This document shows positions 8,190 through 17,770 of a DNA stretch of 64,000 bases, in pieces. Below the pieces are notes generated by a model. It saw nothing but the letters and a program-made list of their open reading frames with translations. It did no database searches and was not told the origin of the DNA. This DNA comes from Roseburia lenta (GTDB lineage Bacteria; Bacillota; Clostridia; Lachnospirales; Lachnospiraceae). The stretch covers positions 1 to 64,000 of the forward strand of contig NZ_JACOPG010000005.1 in assembly GCF_014287435.1 (NCBI RefSeq), given 5' to 3'. Numbering within the stretch: the stretch's first letter is position 1; every line of letters begins with the position of its first letter. The translations under genes were made by a program, and so were the position numbers.

Positions 8190-10169
8190 ATGAGCGACAC
8201 CAGATGGTGGAAAACTTTTCCGTGGCGTATGGTGCAGACCAATTTACGTGAGATTGATATGGCAGATATGGATGCAAAATCTTATGTAGAGGAGTTGAAA
8301 CAATATCATGCAACGGTTGTGACACTAAATGCTGCTGGTATTATTGCAAGTTATCCGACGGAAGTTACGCAACAGAAGCAGAGTGATTATCTGACAGGAG
8401 ATACTTTGGCTGATATACTTCGTGAATGTCATAAGGCCGGCATTCGGGTGATTGCCCGCTGTGATTTTTCAAAAGTACATGAAACATTGTATGAACAGCA
8501 TCCGGAGTGGGCATATCGCCAGAGTTCGGGACAGCCGCTGATTTATAATGGCTATGTGCAGACTTGTATCAATGGAGATTACCAACAGAGGTATGTATAT
8601 GATATTCTGCGAGAACTTTTTTCAAAATATGACTTTGATGGTTTGTTTTGCAATATGAGTTCTACCTTTGTTGTGGACTATGAATTACAGGTTCATGAGC
8701 CATGTCATTGCAAGAATTGCAGACGATTGTTTCAAGAGCAGACCGGAATGGAGATACCGGATAGCCTGAATCCCAAAGATCCGGCTTTTGGACGCTATAT
8801 GGCCTTTATTGGTGCATGTAGCAAAAAACAAAAACAGAGGATGTACGAAGTCGTGAAGGAAATCAATGAGAATAATGCTATCAATGGGTTTGATTATTTT
8901 CGGACAGAGTGCAATCAGGATGTCAACCATCACGCATGGGTTTATGATGCATCGGTCAATGCGAGAAGAATAGCAGGACCTTTACATGACAAGGTTGTGG
9001 ATGATGCATCCGCTGTTTATATGGCTTTTCGATATCGCCACAGCAGCATATCCAGAGGGATTCTGGAAATACGACAATGGCAGAATCTGGCATATGCAGG
9101 AAGTACCAGCCTTTATTTGCTTGGAACCTTGGGAAAAAGTGCAGATCAGTCAGGAATAATAGCCTCAAAAAAAGCGTTCGATTTTTTTGCACAACATGAA
9201 GATCTTTTTCGGGGGCAGCAATCAGCAGCGCGTGTGCTTCTGATAGAAAAGCCTCTGATGGGAAGAAATGATCCGGAGGCAGATGGCTGGGTACAGGTAT
9301 TGACGCAGTTGCACATTCCGTTTGATGAACAAAAGATTGGGGAAGTATCTGCGCCTTTGCTAAAGCGATATGATGCAGTTATTCTGGCTGATGTCGTGTC
9401 GATGTCGGATACACAGTGCGAGATGCTGGATTCTTTTGTGGAAAAGGGTGGAACATTGATTGCAGATGGATGTTCATCTGTGAGTGATGAGAGACATCAG
9501 GCAAGAAAGCATATGGGATTACAATGTCTGGGCATGGATAAAATCATAGAAAAGAAGAAAGTGCGCTCAGCAATTTTTCAATTTTCGGATGGAGAGAAAG
9601 AAGCGTGGGTGTCCTGTAAGGAATCGGGCGTGGATTGCATTGTGCCAGGAGATTTGGTTGTGACAGGCACACGTAGAAAAGGCGCAAAAACATACCTGCG
9701 TATGATTCCCGATCAGCCGTTTGGACCACCAGAGATCTGTTATTCCAAGGAGAAAACCGAGATAGCAGGAGTGTATGAGAGGGACTATGGAAGCGGGAAA
9801 AGCCTATATATTCCATTTCGCATAGCTGCTTTTTATTACGAATTTGGCTATGACAATTCTTATGATTTCTTAAAAGATATTGTTTGCAGTCTTGCAGGTA
9901 TCAAGAGCATCGCTCCGACACTAACTCCTATGTGTGAGTTGGCAGTGACCGAAGGCGAAGCCGGAAAGGTGATACATCTTATCAATTTATCAGGCGCTTT
10001 TGCTCATCATACTTATTGTGAGCCTTTACCAATCCGCGATATTTTCATTGAGATAGCATGCGGTGCGGATAAAAACATGGATGCCTTAAATGGCGGTCAT
10101 GTAATACGGACAGATAAGGGGATAAAACTGGATTGCCTGCATGGATATGAGGCAATTCGTATTTATTAA
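8190..10169 (+). CDS. Putative TIM-barrel glycosidase (GHL6-like)
   Basis: 659-residue cytoplasmic protein with no signal peptide. The N-terminal half resembles the 'hypothetical glycosyl hydrolase 6' barrel: alternating strands and helices with GIRVIARCDFSKVH, a long HPEWAYR segment and YDFDGLFCNMS carrying a candidate acidic residue. A small cysteine motif (CHCKNC) follows. The middle (about 350-430) looks like a glutamine-amidotransferase-like trimerization fold (DAVILADVVSMSDTQ) as found in GH42-like enzymes. No characterised activity is recognised. It sits 11 bases before the GPH symporter and shares its promoter, so it probably acts on the sugar that symporter brings in. AGGAGG ribosome site. 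Confidence 0.6.
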   Translation: MSDTRWWKTFPWRMVQTNLREIDMADMDAKSYVEELKQYHATVVTLNAAGIIASYPTEVTQQKQSDYLTGDTLADILRECHKAGIRVIARCDFSKVHETLYEQHPEWAYRQSSGQPLIYNGYVQTCINGDYQQRYVYDILRELFSKYDFDGLFCNMSSTFVVDYELQVHEPCHCKNCRRLFQEQTGMEIPDSLNPKDPAFGRYMAFIGACSKKQKQRMYEVVKEINENNAINGFDYFRTECNQDVNHHAWVYDASVNARRIAGPLHDKVVDDASAVYMAFRYRHSSISRGILEIRQWQNLAYAGSTSLYLLGTLGKSADQSGIIASKKAFDFFAQHEDLFRGQQSAARVLLIEKPLMGRNDPEADGWVQVLTQLHIPFDEQKIGEVSAPLLKRYDAVILADVVSMSDTQCEMLDSFVEKGGTLIADGCSSVSDERHQARKHMGLQCLGMDKIIEKKKVRSAIFQFSDGEKEAWVSCKESGVDCIVPGDLVVTGTRRKGAKTYLRMIPDQPFGPPEICYSKEKTEIAGVYERDYGSGKSLYIPFRIAAFYYEFGYDNSYDFLKDIVCSLAGIKSIAPTLTPMCELAVTEGEAGKVIHLINLSGAFAHHTYCEPLPIRDIFIEIACGADKNMDALNGGHVIRTDKGIKLDCLHGYEAIRIY

Positions 10170-10180
10170 AGGAGGTTTTT

Positions 10181-11686
10181 ATGAATTTAAAGAAAATATT
10201 TGCTGGAATGTTTGGTAGTAACGATCCCAAATATCGTACGGCAAAACCATGGGAAATGATATTTGCAGGAGGAACCAGTGCAGCGAAAATGGCATTTTAT
10301 GTCCTTATGATGTATGCTTCTTATGCAATGAATGCCGGATTTGGTATTGCGGTCACAGTAACCGGTATTATCATTCAGGCTAAGACAATTTTTGACGGAG
10401 TGACAGATCCGGTTGTTGCCATTATTTATGATCGACTGCCCGTGTTTAAACATATAGGAAAGATTCGACTCTTCCTTTTGATTGGTTGGGGAACCTGTTC
10501 TATTGCGGCACTTTTGATGTTCCGTATTCTGGCAGGAAAATTTAGTGGCGTTGCGGGAATTGTTGTGTTTTGTCTGGTGTATGCTTTGTTTGTTATCGGC
10601 TACACGATCATGTCTATTGGTGGAGCATCTACCATCAGTTCTGCACTGACCAATGATCCAAAGCAGCGTCCGTTTGTTACCTTTGTTACCACGGTTTATC
10701 AGTACATTGGACCAATTCTTGTCAATACCATTCTGGCATTTGCAGTTTTGCCAAAGTATGACAACCAATATAATGTGGAGAGTCTGAGTGAGGCATGTGT
10801 TATCTTTATCATTACGGCTTTTATCTTCGTAATGTTTTCCTTCATTGGTCTGCACAGAATCGACACACCGGAAATCCTGGGAGAAATGGTTGCCATGGGT
10901 GGCAAGCAGACTAAGGTAGGTATTAAGGAAATCGTAAACATCTTTAAAGAAAATGTTCCTATGCGTTGTTATCTGGTGACAGGTATTACAGATAAAATCG
11001 CATCTAACAGCGCAACCCAGACGATTGTGCTTACCATGTTAAATGGTATTTTGATTGCCAACTATAAGGCGGCGACAATGATTACGAATGCGGGTACGAT
11101 TATTAGTTTTGTCTTTGTATTTCTGGGTGGTGTTTATATTGCCAAGAAAGGAGTAAAGGTTGCAACTAAGGTATGGTCTGCTGTTAATATCTTTATCAAT
11201 ATAGCAATCTTTGCCTTTTTGTTATACCTTGGACCAACAGGTATGGCGCAGATCGGAAAAGGTGGCGTAGTCATGATGGTCTATGTGGTATTTACCATGG
11301 GTGTTAATGCATCCAAGATGATCCTAAATGTTGCTGAAGGAATGATGCGAGCAGACGTTATTGACTATGAATTGGAGCGTTCCGGAAACTATATGCCGGG
11401 AACCGTTGGTGCGGTTTATTCTCTGACAGAAAAAATAATTGCCTCCTTTGGCTCTACGATTGCAGCAGTTGCGGTTGCAGCAATCGGATATAAGACGGTA
11501 ATGCCGCAGATGGGAGATGCGGCAACCTGGCCAATCTTCTGGGTAACGGTTATTCTAACGTATGGGTTTCCAATTCTCGGATGGCTGTGTAATATCATTG
11601 CCATGAAGTTCTATGAATTGGATTATGACCGCATGGCTGAGATTCAGGAGAACATTGCTGAAATGAAGAAGCAAAAGAGAAAATAA
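10181..11686 (+). CDS. GPH-family sugar:cation symporter (MFS fold)
   Basis: Inner-membrane transporter of about 12 hydrophobic segments and 501 residues, matching the glycoside-pentoside-hexuronide:cation symporters. It likely imports a glycoside or hexuronide with Na+ or H+. Family features include the N-terminal KIFDGVTDPVVAIIYDR segment (cation-site acids with the family D..TDP pattern), a cytoplasmic loop after helix 6 and a C-terminal lysine-rich tail. It starts 11 bases after the glycosidase stop with an AAAGGAGG ribosome site, and the reductase gene follows 24 bases later, so these genes probably form one operon. Confidence 0.85.
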   Translation: MNLKKIFAGMFGSNDPKYRTAKPWEMIFAGGTSAAKMAFYVLMMYASYAMNAGFGIAVTVTGIIIQAKTIFDGVTDPVVAIIYDRLPVFKHIGKIRLFLLIGWGTCSIAALLMFRILAGKFSGVAGIVVFCLVYALFVIGYTIMSIGGASTISSALTNDPKQRPFVTFVTTVYQYIGPILVNTILAFAVLPKYDNQYNVESLSEACVIFIITAFIFVMFSFIGLHRIDTPEILGEMVAMGGKQTKVGIKEIVNIFKENVPMRCYLVTGITDKIASNSATQTIVLTMLNGILIANYKAATMITNAGTIISFVFVFLGGVYIAKKGVKVATKVWSAVNIFINIAIFAFLLYLGPTGMAQIGKGGVVMMVYVVFTMGVNASKMILNVAEGMMRADVIDYELERSGNYMPGTVGAVYSLTEKIIASFGSTIAAVAVAAIGYKTVMPQMGDAATWPIFWVTVILTYGFPILGWLCNIIAMKFYELDYDRMAEIQENIAEMKKQKRK

Positions 11687-11710
11687 ATAGAAGTGCTTGA
11701 GGTGAATGAA

Positions 11711-12595
11711 ATGAAAATAGGATTTATTGGTCTTGGAATTATGGGAAAACCCATGGTGAAAAATATCATTAAGGGTGGATATACGGATGTCTTAGTGAAC
11801 GGCAGACATCAGGATGTCTTGGATGAAATGGAAGCCTGTGGTGCAAAATCTGCTACTTATGAGGAAATCGGCAGACAGTGTGATGTTGTCATGACCATGC
11901 TGCCAAACTCTCCGCAAGTGAAAGAAGTTATGCTGGGAGAGAATGGTGTTGCTGCTTATATGCAGGAAGGTAGTATGTTTATTGACATGAGTTCTATCAA
12001 TCCGGTTGCAAGCAAAGAAATTGCAGCAGTGTTGGCGAAAAAGAATATTGATATGTTAGACGCACCGGTTTCCGGTGGTGAACCAAAGGCAATCGACGGA
12101 AGTCTGAGTTTTATGGTTGGCGGAAAAGAAGAACTGGTGGAGACTTATCGTCCGCTGCTTGAAACCATGGGATCATCCGTGGTAAGATGTGGAGAGGTTG
12201 GTGCCGGAAATACTACCAAATTGGCAAACCAGATTATTGTTGCTTGCAATATACAGGCACTGTCAGAGGCTCTTACACTGGCACAAAAGGCAGGGGTTGA
12301 TCCGGAACTTGTTTTTCAGGCAATTCGTGGTGGCTTGGCTGGTTCAACCGTCATGGATGCAAAAGCGCCTATGATGATTGCCGGAAACGATAAGCCGGGA
12401 TTTAAGATTGATCTGCATATCAAAGATCTTAATAATGCTCTGGATTGTGCACATACTGTGGGCGCTCCGCTACCGATGACCGCTGAAGTGCAGGAAATTA
12501 TGCAGTGGATGCATAATCATGAGGGCGGACAGAAGGATCATAGTGCAATTGTGCAGTATTATGAATACCTGACAGATATTCGGATTGGTAGATAG
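11711..12595 (+). CDS. garR: 2-hydroxy-3-oxopropionate reductase-like (beta-hydroxyacid dehydrogenase)
   Basis: NAD(P)-dependent beta-hydroxyacid dehydrogenase of 294 residues, likely reducing tartronate semialdehyde to glycerate. It has the nucleotide motif GLGIMGKPMVKN, the substrate motif DAPVSGGEPKAIDGSLSFMVGG and the catalytic lysine in GNTTKLANQ. The start is taken at 11711, which has GAGGTGA before it, rather than the GTG six codons upstream. The next gene is a glycerate 2-kinase, so the pair would take tartronate semialdehyde to 2-phosphoglycerate. This supports the GarR-type role over 3-hydroxyisobutyrate dehydrogenase, but substrate choice cannot be read from sequence alone. Confidence 0.78.
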   Translation: MKIGFIGLGIMGKPMVKNIIKGGYTDVLVNGRHQDVLDEMEACGAKSATYEEIGRQCDVVMTMLPNSPQVKEVMLGENGVAAYMQEGSMFIDMSSINPVASKEIAAVLAKKNIDMLDAPVSGGEPKAIDGSLSFMVGGKEELVETYRPLLETMGSSVVRCGEVGAGNTTKLANQIIVACNIQALSEALTLAQKAGVDPELVFQAIRGGLAGSTVMDAKAPMMIAGNDKPGFKIDLHIKDLNNALDCAHTVGAPLPMTAEVQEIMQWMHNHEGGQKDHSAIVQYYEYLTDIRIGR

Positions 12596-12607
12596 GAGAT
12601 ATAAAGA

Positions 12608-13855
12608 ATGAATCAGGAGTTAAGAAAGGATGCGAAACAGATCATAGACGAGGCGATAGCATCCGTTCAACCTGATGCGGCAGTAAGACGTGCTCTGAGT
12701 AACATTGTGTTCTCAGAGCATGTTTATATTGTGGCGATCGGGAAAGCAGGATGGCAGATGGCGAATGCTGCGGTTTCCTATTTGCAGGAAAATGGAATCA
12801 AGTATGAAAAGGGTATTGTTATAACAAAATATCATCATGTTATGGGGCAGTTACCACGTATCCACTGTGTGGAGGCAGGACATCCGGTACCGGATGAAAA
12901 TAGTTTTAAAGGAACGCAAGAGGTTCTTTCCATGGTAAAAGATCTGACAGAGGAAGACATGGTATTATTTCTGGTTTCAGGCGGTGGCAGCGCCCTGTTT
13001 GAAAAACCCAGAATCTCAAAGAAAGAATTATCGGATATCACAGAGCAGTTGCTTGCCAGTGGGGCTGACATCGTAGAGATGAATACCATTCGAAAACGTC
13101 TTTCGGAGGTAAAAGGTGGCAGGTTTGCGCTGGCTTGTATGCCGGCCATGGTAGAAACTGTTGTTCTATCGGATATTGTGGGAGACCCAATGGATATGAT
13201 TGCATCTGGACCTGCATATCCGGATGCGTCTACCTGTGAGGATGCAGGAAAAATTGCAAAAAAATACAAATTACGACTGAGCGCGGCGGCAGAAAAGTGT
13301 CTGGCGGATGAAACCCCCAAAGAACTGCATAATGTCCATACGCAGATTATTGGCAGTGTACGACAGTTATGCAAGGCGGCACAGAAAGCCTGTAAAGAAC
13401 TGGGGTATGAGCCGAGAATCTTAGCGGAAGATGTGACGGCAGAGGCAAGAGAGGTTGGCTGGAATCTGGCGCAGTTGTGTCTGAGGGAACATGACGATGC
13501 GGGGGAGAAAAAGATGGCACTGATTGCCGGAGGAGAGACTGTCGTACATTTGCGTGGCAAAGGAAAAGGTGGGCGGAATCAGGAACTTGCTTTTTCAGCG
13601 ATGAAAGTTATCGCCGGACAGCAGAATATGGCAATCTTTTCTGTAGGCTCCGACGGAACGGATGGTCCGACAGATGCAGCAGGCGGCTATGTGGATGGAG
13701 ATTCTTATGAAGCCTTAAAGAACGCAGGATTGTCTTACGAAAAGATTTTACAGGATAATGATTGCTATCATGGACTACAGGCCATTGACGGTTTGGTAAT
13801 GACAGGACCTACCGGAACGAATGTCAATGACTTCTGGGTTGCTTTGATCGGATAG
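12608..13855 (+). CDS. Glycerate 2-kinase (MOFRL family)
   Basis: ATP-dependent kinase converting D-glycerate to 2-phosphoglycerate, which enters lower glycolysis. The 415-residue protein has the N-terminal GckA/TtuD domain (AIGKAGWQMA near residue 40; LVSGGGSALFEKP near 120; NTIRKRLSEVKGGR near 155; LSDIVGDPMDMIASGP near 195) and the C-terminal MOFRL domain (GGETVVHLRGKGKGGRNQE; GSDGTDGPTDAAGG; TGPTGTNVND). All hallmark motifs are intact. It follows the GarR-like gene by 12 bases. Confidence 0.9.
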   Translation: MNQELRKDAKQIIDEAIASVQPDAAVRRALSNIVFSEHVYIVAIGKAGWQMANAAVSYLQENGIKYEKGIVITKYHHVMGQLPRIHCVEAGHPVPDENSFKGTQEVLSMVKDLTEEDMVLFLVSGGGSALFEKPRISKKELSDITEQLLASGADIVEMNTIRKRLSEVKGGRFALACMPAMVETVVLSDIVGDPMDMIASGPAYPDASTCEDAGKIAKKYKLRLSAAAEKCLADETPKELHNVHTQIIGSVRQLCKAAQKACKELGYEPRILAEDVTAEAREVGWNLAQLCLREHDDAGEKKMALIAGGETVVHLRGKGKGGRNQELAFSAMKVIAGQQNMAIFSVGSDGTDGPTDAAGGYVDGDSYEALKNAGLSYEKILQDNDCYHGLQAIDGLVMTGPTGTNVNDFWVALIG

Positions 13856-13866
13856 GGGGGGACAAG

Positions 13867-14553
13867 ATGAAAGTAAAGACCTTATTGGAAGGTAAGCCCT
13901 TTATGACCGAATATGGAATTGTCGGTTACAGTACGGTTGTTCTGATAGCGTGTGATGACGAGAAAAACATACTGTATGACTGCGGATCAAAAGGATGCGC
14001 TTTGCAATTAAAAGAAGCATTGGAAAAGGCAGGGATGAAGCCGGAAGATATCACGCATGTGGTCATCAGTCATCTGCATTTTGATCATGTTGGGAACCTA
14101 CCGCTGTTTTCCGATGCAGAAATTCTGCTTAATAAGATCGAGTGGGAGAGTGCAAATCAAACGCCGGATGAGTGGCATAGCATCCAGACGCTGGCGTATT
14201 TGGAGAAAAGAGGAAATCTGCGTTTTGTAAAAGAAGGAGATATCATCTCAGAGGAGGTGTCTGTCATGGAATTGCCGGGACACACACCGGGGCTTATCGG
14301 TCTGCGCTGTGGAGCGGAGACGATTTTATGCTCGGATGCCATGAAAAACCGCTATGAATTATGGAAGAATATTCCCTTGATGAGCCAGAATTTGGAGCAA
14401 AGCAGGAGATCCATACAACGGATCAAGGAGAATGCCAGATATATTTATCCGGGGCATGATGGCATGTTGGATTTATTACATGAAAACAGTGATGAATATC
14501 CAGCGGTTACGCTGCGTTATGCAGATGGAAGGCAGATAGATATAAAAGCATAG
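13867..14553 (+). CDS. Metallo-beta-lactamase fold hydrolase
   Basis: 228-residue hydrolase of the MBL superfamily with the metal motif HLHFDH (about residues 76-81), a following metal histidine in LPGHTPGL, aspartate in ILCSDAM and a last histidine in YPGHDG. It resembles the N-acyl homoserine lactonase-like branch, whose members often open lactones. In this operon a sugar-acid lactone is a sensible but unproven substrate. It begins 11 bases after the kinase gene and ends the operon. Confidence 0.75.
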   Translation: MKVKTLLEGKPFMTEYGIVGYSTVVLIACDDEKNILYDCGSKGCALQLKEALEKAGMKPEDITHVVISHLHFDHVGNLPLFSDAEILLNKIEWESANQTPDEWHSIQTLAYLEKRGNLRFVKEGDIISEEVSVMELPGHTPGLIGLRCGAETILCSDAMKNRYELWKNIPLMSQNLEQSRRSIQRIKENARYIYPGHDGMLDLLHENSDEYPAVTLRYADGRQIDIKA

Positions 14554-14560
14554 AAGAAAT

Positions 14561-14743
14561 GCAAACAAAATTTACCGGGTTTTTCAGAAAATGATGCATA
14601 TGACACCGAAGGAATATCAGAAAAAAAGTCCTCACCTTCAGACCCAGTATGTTCTCCATCAGCCGGACATTATGCAGTTGAATCAGTTTCAGACATTCTG
14701 GGAAACCGGATATGATGTGGAAATGTTGAAAAATGTGTATTAA
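14561..14743 (+). pseudogene. Remnant of an AraC-type C-terminus
   Basis: In the frame ending at the TAA at 14741-14743, the translation includes IYRVFQKMMHMTPKEYQKK, the standard end of the second AraC helix-turn-helix, followed by a short tail. No start codon or first helix-turn-helix is present. It is a decayed fragment just after the MBL gene. The HTH match is clear but short. Confidence 0.5.
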
Positions 14744-14771
14744 AAAGGACAGCGCAAAAACGCTGTCCTTT
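14744..14771. terminator. Bidirectional terminator
   Basis: A perfect hairpin with arms AAAGGACAGCG and CGCTGTCCTTT around an A-rich loop separates the rightward operon from the leftward GH31 gene. With A-runs on one side and T-runs on the other it can serve both strands. Confidence 0.8.
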
Positions 14772-14794
14772 ATGGTGCCAAGGCACATTCTTTT

Positions 14795-16750
14795 TTATGC
14801 GATTGGTGTGATACCATCATCGGTGTAAAGTTCGTAATCGGCATCTGTATATCCGATATATTGCAGTGTTGTCATATCGATGGCATCTACATATTCTGCC
14901 ACATCGACCACCGGGATCTTGTGATCTTTGCGGATAAAAAGCGGAACTTCATTCAAGGCAACTTCTGCAAAATGCCAGCCCTTTTCCCACTTTTCTTGTA
15001 AAATAGTGCCATCTGCAAGGAATTTGACAAAAATCATTTCTTCCGGCAGATAGACCGGGCGACCGGCAGCATTCTGGGTGTAAACCGGAGCGATCATAAT
15101 CTCGTTTCCAAGCATAAGCTGATCTTCGATCTGTCTTGCCACGGCATCATCCGAATAAGTGAATGCCAGCGGCTTGAAATAAAGGTCATCGCCAAGTGCA
15201 GCTTTCATATACTCGCTGTAGAGATAAGGAAGCAGACGGTAGCGGACACCGATGACTGCTGCAAAGTCCTGAGGATCTTCAAACTGATAAAATTCCTGTT
15301 CGCGCGTTCTGGTTGCAGAATGGTTGCGCATGAGCGGTGTGAAGACGCCAAGCGCTAAGAAACGCAGGAGCAGATCTCTTGTGGTATTTTCTCCGAAACC
15401 ACCTAAGTCACAGCCGACATAAAGGAAACCGCACATATTCAGCCCCGGCAGCATCTTCAGGCAGAGCAGAATGTGACTCCACCAGGACTTGTTGTCGCCG
15501 GTCCAAATGCCGCCATAACGGTGCATACCGATATAAGAAGACCGCGAAAATAATAGGATGCGTCGATCAGGAACAAGTTTAGCAAAGGCTTCGGATGCGG
15601 CTCTTGTCATGTTGTAACCAAACAGATTGTGTACTTTGTTGTGGCAGACTAATTTGCCGTCAATCTTGTGATACATACGGGCATAGTCCGAAGAAATATC
15701 ATTTCCGGACATGAGATAGAAAATTGCCACTGGCGGATACTTGGAGTCGCCGGAGAGCAATTCTTTGGTTATCTTTTGCTTTTCTGCCATTCCTTCCGGT
15801 GTATAAAAGATTGCCGGTTCGTTCATGTCATTCCAGAAAGCGTCAATTCCCTGCGATAAGAGGCTATCATATTTTTGACCGAACCACGCTCTTGCAGCAG
15901 GATTTAAGACATCCGGGAAATGCGTCAGTCCCGGCCAGACCGCCGCCTCAAAATTAGAACCATCTTCTTTTTTACAGAAATAATCACCGGCAAGGCCTTC
16001 TTCATATGCATCATAGCCTTCTTCGATCTTAACTCCGGCATCAATGATAGGTACTAAATGGATGTGGTCTTCCTTCATTTCGTCAACAAATCCCTTAAAG
16101 TCAGGAAAAGCCTCTGTATTTACCGTAAAATCCTTGTAGCCGTCCATGTAATCAATGTCCATATAGACCATGTCAAGTGGCACATGAGCCTTGCGGTGTT
16201 CGGAAACGACCTTGCGGAAATCCTCCGGCTTTTCGTAACCCCAGCGGCTTTGACCGAAACCAAAGGCAAAGCGAGGCGGGATATAGGAGCGGCCGATGAT
16301 GTGACGGAACTGGCGGGTGATGTCATAGGCATCGCTGCCGTCGATGACGTAGAGTTTTAAGTCTGCATCGGCACAGGTGATGGACAGGGTATCCTGTCTG
16401 GTGTAGCCAATGTCAAAAGTTAGATTGGTCGGGTAGTCAACAAAAAGACCGAAACTGTGATTGATTCCGTCAACAATGATAAAGTTATGGGCGCCGTAAA
16501 GGGACTGCTTGTCCTCCGTATGGTTGGGCTCGTCTGTGCAGTTGCTGACATAAAGGAAGCCTCGCTTGTTGATGCCGCGGTTGGACTCGCCCAGCCCATA
16601 GACGATATCCTCCGGCTGCATGATGTAGGTAAAGGAAAAGCCATCCTGCGTTGAGATCGTGCCATAAGAAGGATGCCCCTCGCTTGTCGGGATCTCTTTT
16701 ATGACGGCATCCGTTTCGATCGGATCGCCATAGATATATTTTTGGATCAT
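14795..16750 (-). CDS. Glycoside hydrolase family 31 (alpha-glucosidase/alpha-xylosidase)
   Basis: Retaining alpha-glycosidase of 651 residues. It has an N-terminal beta-sandwich (about 1-145), then the (beta/alpha)8 barrel with GQSRWGYEKPEDFR, DIDYMDGYKDFTV and the nucleophile D308 in WNDMNEP, and C-terminal beta domains. No signal peptide is seen, so it is cytoplasmic. The short length, without the extra C-terminal sheets of some family members, fits bacterial alpha-glucosidases. It is a monocistronic leftward gene with AAGGAGG before the start and a terminator after it. Whether it acts on glucose, xylose or other alpha-linked sugars cannot be settled here. Confidence 0.87.
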   Translation of the reverse strand: MIQKYIYGDPIETDAVIKEIPTSEGHPSYGTISTQDGFSFTYIMQPEDIVYGLGESNRGINKRGFLYVSNCTDEPNHTEDKQSLYGAHNFIIVDGINHSFGLFVDYPTNLTFDIGYTRQDTLSITCADADLKLYVIDGSDAYDITRQFRHIIGRSYIPPRFAFGFGQSRWGYEKPEDFRKVVSEHRKAHVPLDMVYMDIDYMDGYKDFTVNTEAFPDFKGFVDEMKEDHIHLVPIIDAGVKIEEGYDAYEEGLAGDYFCKKEDGSNFEAAVWPGLTHFPDVLNPAARAWFGQKYDSLLSQGIDAFWNDMNEPAIFYTPEGMAEKQKITKELLSGDSKYPPVAIFYLMSGNDISSDYARMYHKIDGKLVCHNKVHNLFGYNMTRAASEAFAKLVPDRRILLFSRSSYIGMHRYGGIWTGDNKSWWSHILLCLKMLPGLNMCGFLYVGCDLGGFGENTTRDLLLRFLALGVFTPLMRNHSATRTREQEFYQFEDPQDFAAVIGVRYRLLPYLYSEYMKAALGDDLYFKPLAFTYSDDAVARQIEDQLMLGNEIMIAPVYTQNAAGRPVYLPEEMIFVKFLADGTILQEKWEKGWHFAEVALNEVPLFIRKDHKIPVVDVAEYVDAIDMTTLQYIGYTDADYELYTDDGITPIA

Positions 16751-16918
16751 AGTAAAAACCTCCTTGTATTCTTTTGCCTATATTCTAACAAATGCATGGG
16801 AGGCTGTCTTACAAAATCCTGCGCTTTTATACAATTTTTCGTGGAAATGGGAAAGAATTTAAGTCTTGTAGAAACCGCCTCATCTGTGGTAAATTAGTAG
16901 TCGGTGAGGATAAATAAC

Positions 16919-17698
16919 ATGGATAAAAACCTATTAAAGGCTACCGAAGACTATTGGACCCGACGCGCTGACGGATATTCTAAGGTCAATCAGGAAGAAC
17001 TGACAGGCGTGCAGCATACGAATTGGAAGCAGTTTTTGGTAAAAGAAATAGAAAAGACTTATCCGGGACACCAGCCATCCGATATCCATATTCTGGATAT
17101 TGGGTGCGGACCCGGATTTTTTTCTGCCATTCTGGCGGAGTGTGGCTATGTGGTGACAGCCATTGACTACACACAGGTGATGTTAAAAGAGGCAAAGGAC
17201 AATGCGGCGACTTGCGGTGTGCAGGATAAGATACGTTTCCTACAGATGGATGCCCAGGCGCTGACCTTTGCGGATACATCCTTTGATGTGGTGGTCTCCC
17301 GGAATCTGACATGGAATCTGCAGGAACCGGCAGTTGCTTATAAGGAGTGGTGTCGTGTCTTAAAAAAGGGAGGCCTGCTTTTGAATTTTGATGCCAACTG
17401 GTATGGCTATCTTTTTGATGAAAAGAAGCGGCAAGCCTATGAGGAAGACCGTAAGAATACACAGGAACTGGGCGTGGAGGATCACTATGTGGGGACGGAC
17501 ATTGATGCCATGGAACGGATCGCTTATCAGATGCCACTTTCCCCGGTGCAGCGTCCGACATGGGATGAGGCTGTTTTAAAAGAAGCGGGTGTGCAGAGCG
17601 TGAGCAGCAGGCGGGATATCGGTAGCCTGCTCCTATCCGAAGTGGAACAGATCAACTATGCGGCGACACCGATTTTTATGGTGCGGGCTGAAAAATAG
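16919..17698 (+). CDS. Class I SAM-dependent methyltransferase (copy 1)
   Basis: 259-residue methyltransferase with the SAM motif LDIGCGPGFFSAIL (about residues 56-70), motif II acid in VVTAIDYTQVML and the post-motif DVVVSRNLTWNL. It is clearly paralogous to the next gene, sharing SRNLTW, the KKGGLLLNFDA strand and a C-terminal PxWDExVL segment. The substrate is unknown. The ATG at 16919 is preferred over the GTG five codons earlier because of the weak GGTGAGGA site. It is transcribed away from GH31. Confidence 0.8.
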   Translation: MDKNLLKATEDYWTRRADGYSKVNQEELTGVQHTNWKQFLVKEIEKTYPGHQPSDIHILDIGCGPGFFSAILAECGYVVTAIDYTQVMLKEAKDNAATCGVQDKIRFLQMDAQALTFADTSFDVVVSRNLTWNLQEPAVAYKEWCRVLKKGGLLLNFDANWYGYLFDEKKRQAYEEDRKNTQELGVEDHYVGTDIDAMERIAYQMPLSPVQRPTWDEAVLKEAGVQSVSSRRDIGSLLLSEVEQINYAATPIFMVRAEK

Positions 17699-17770
17699 GC
17701 ATCAGAACTATGAGAAATATGCGGGATGCACCCGCTATAATAGAAGGGTTAGAAAGCGACAAGAATTCAT

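Noticed and set aside
10187..10855. 222-codon open frame on the minus strand opposite the GPH symporter
   Set aside because: It is the antisense shadow of a clear membrane transporter, has N/K/C-rich composition without motifs and no ribosome site.
12835..13560. 241-codon minus-strand frame opposite the glycerate kinase
   Set aside because: Antisense of conserved GckA motifs; Ser/Ala-rich composition is typical of shadow frames.
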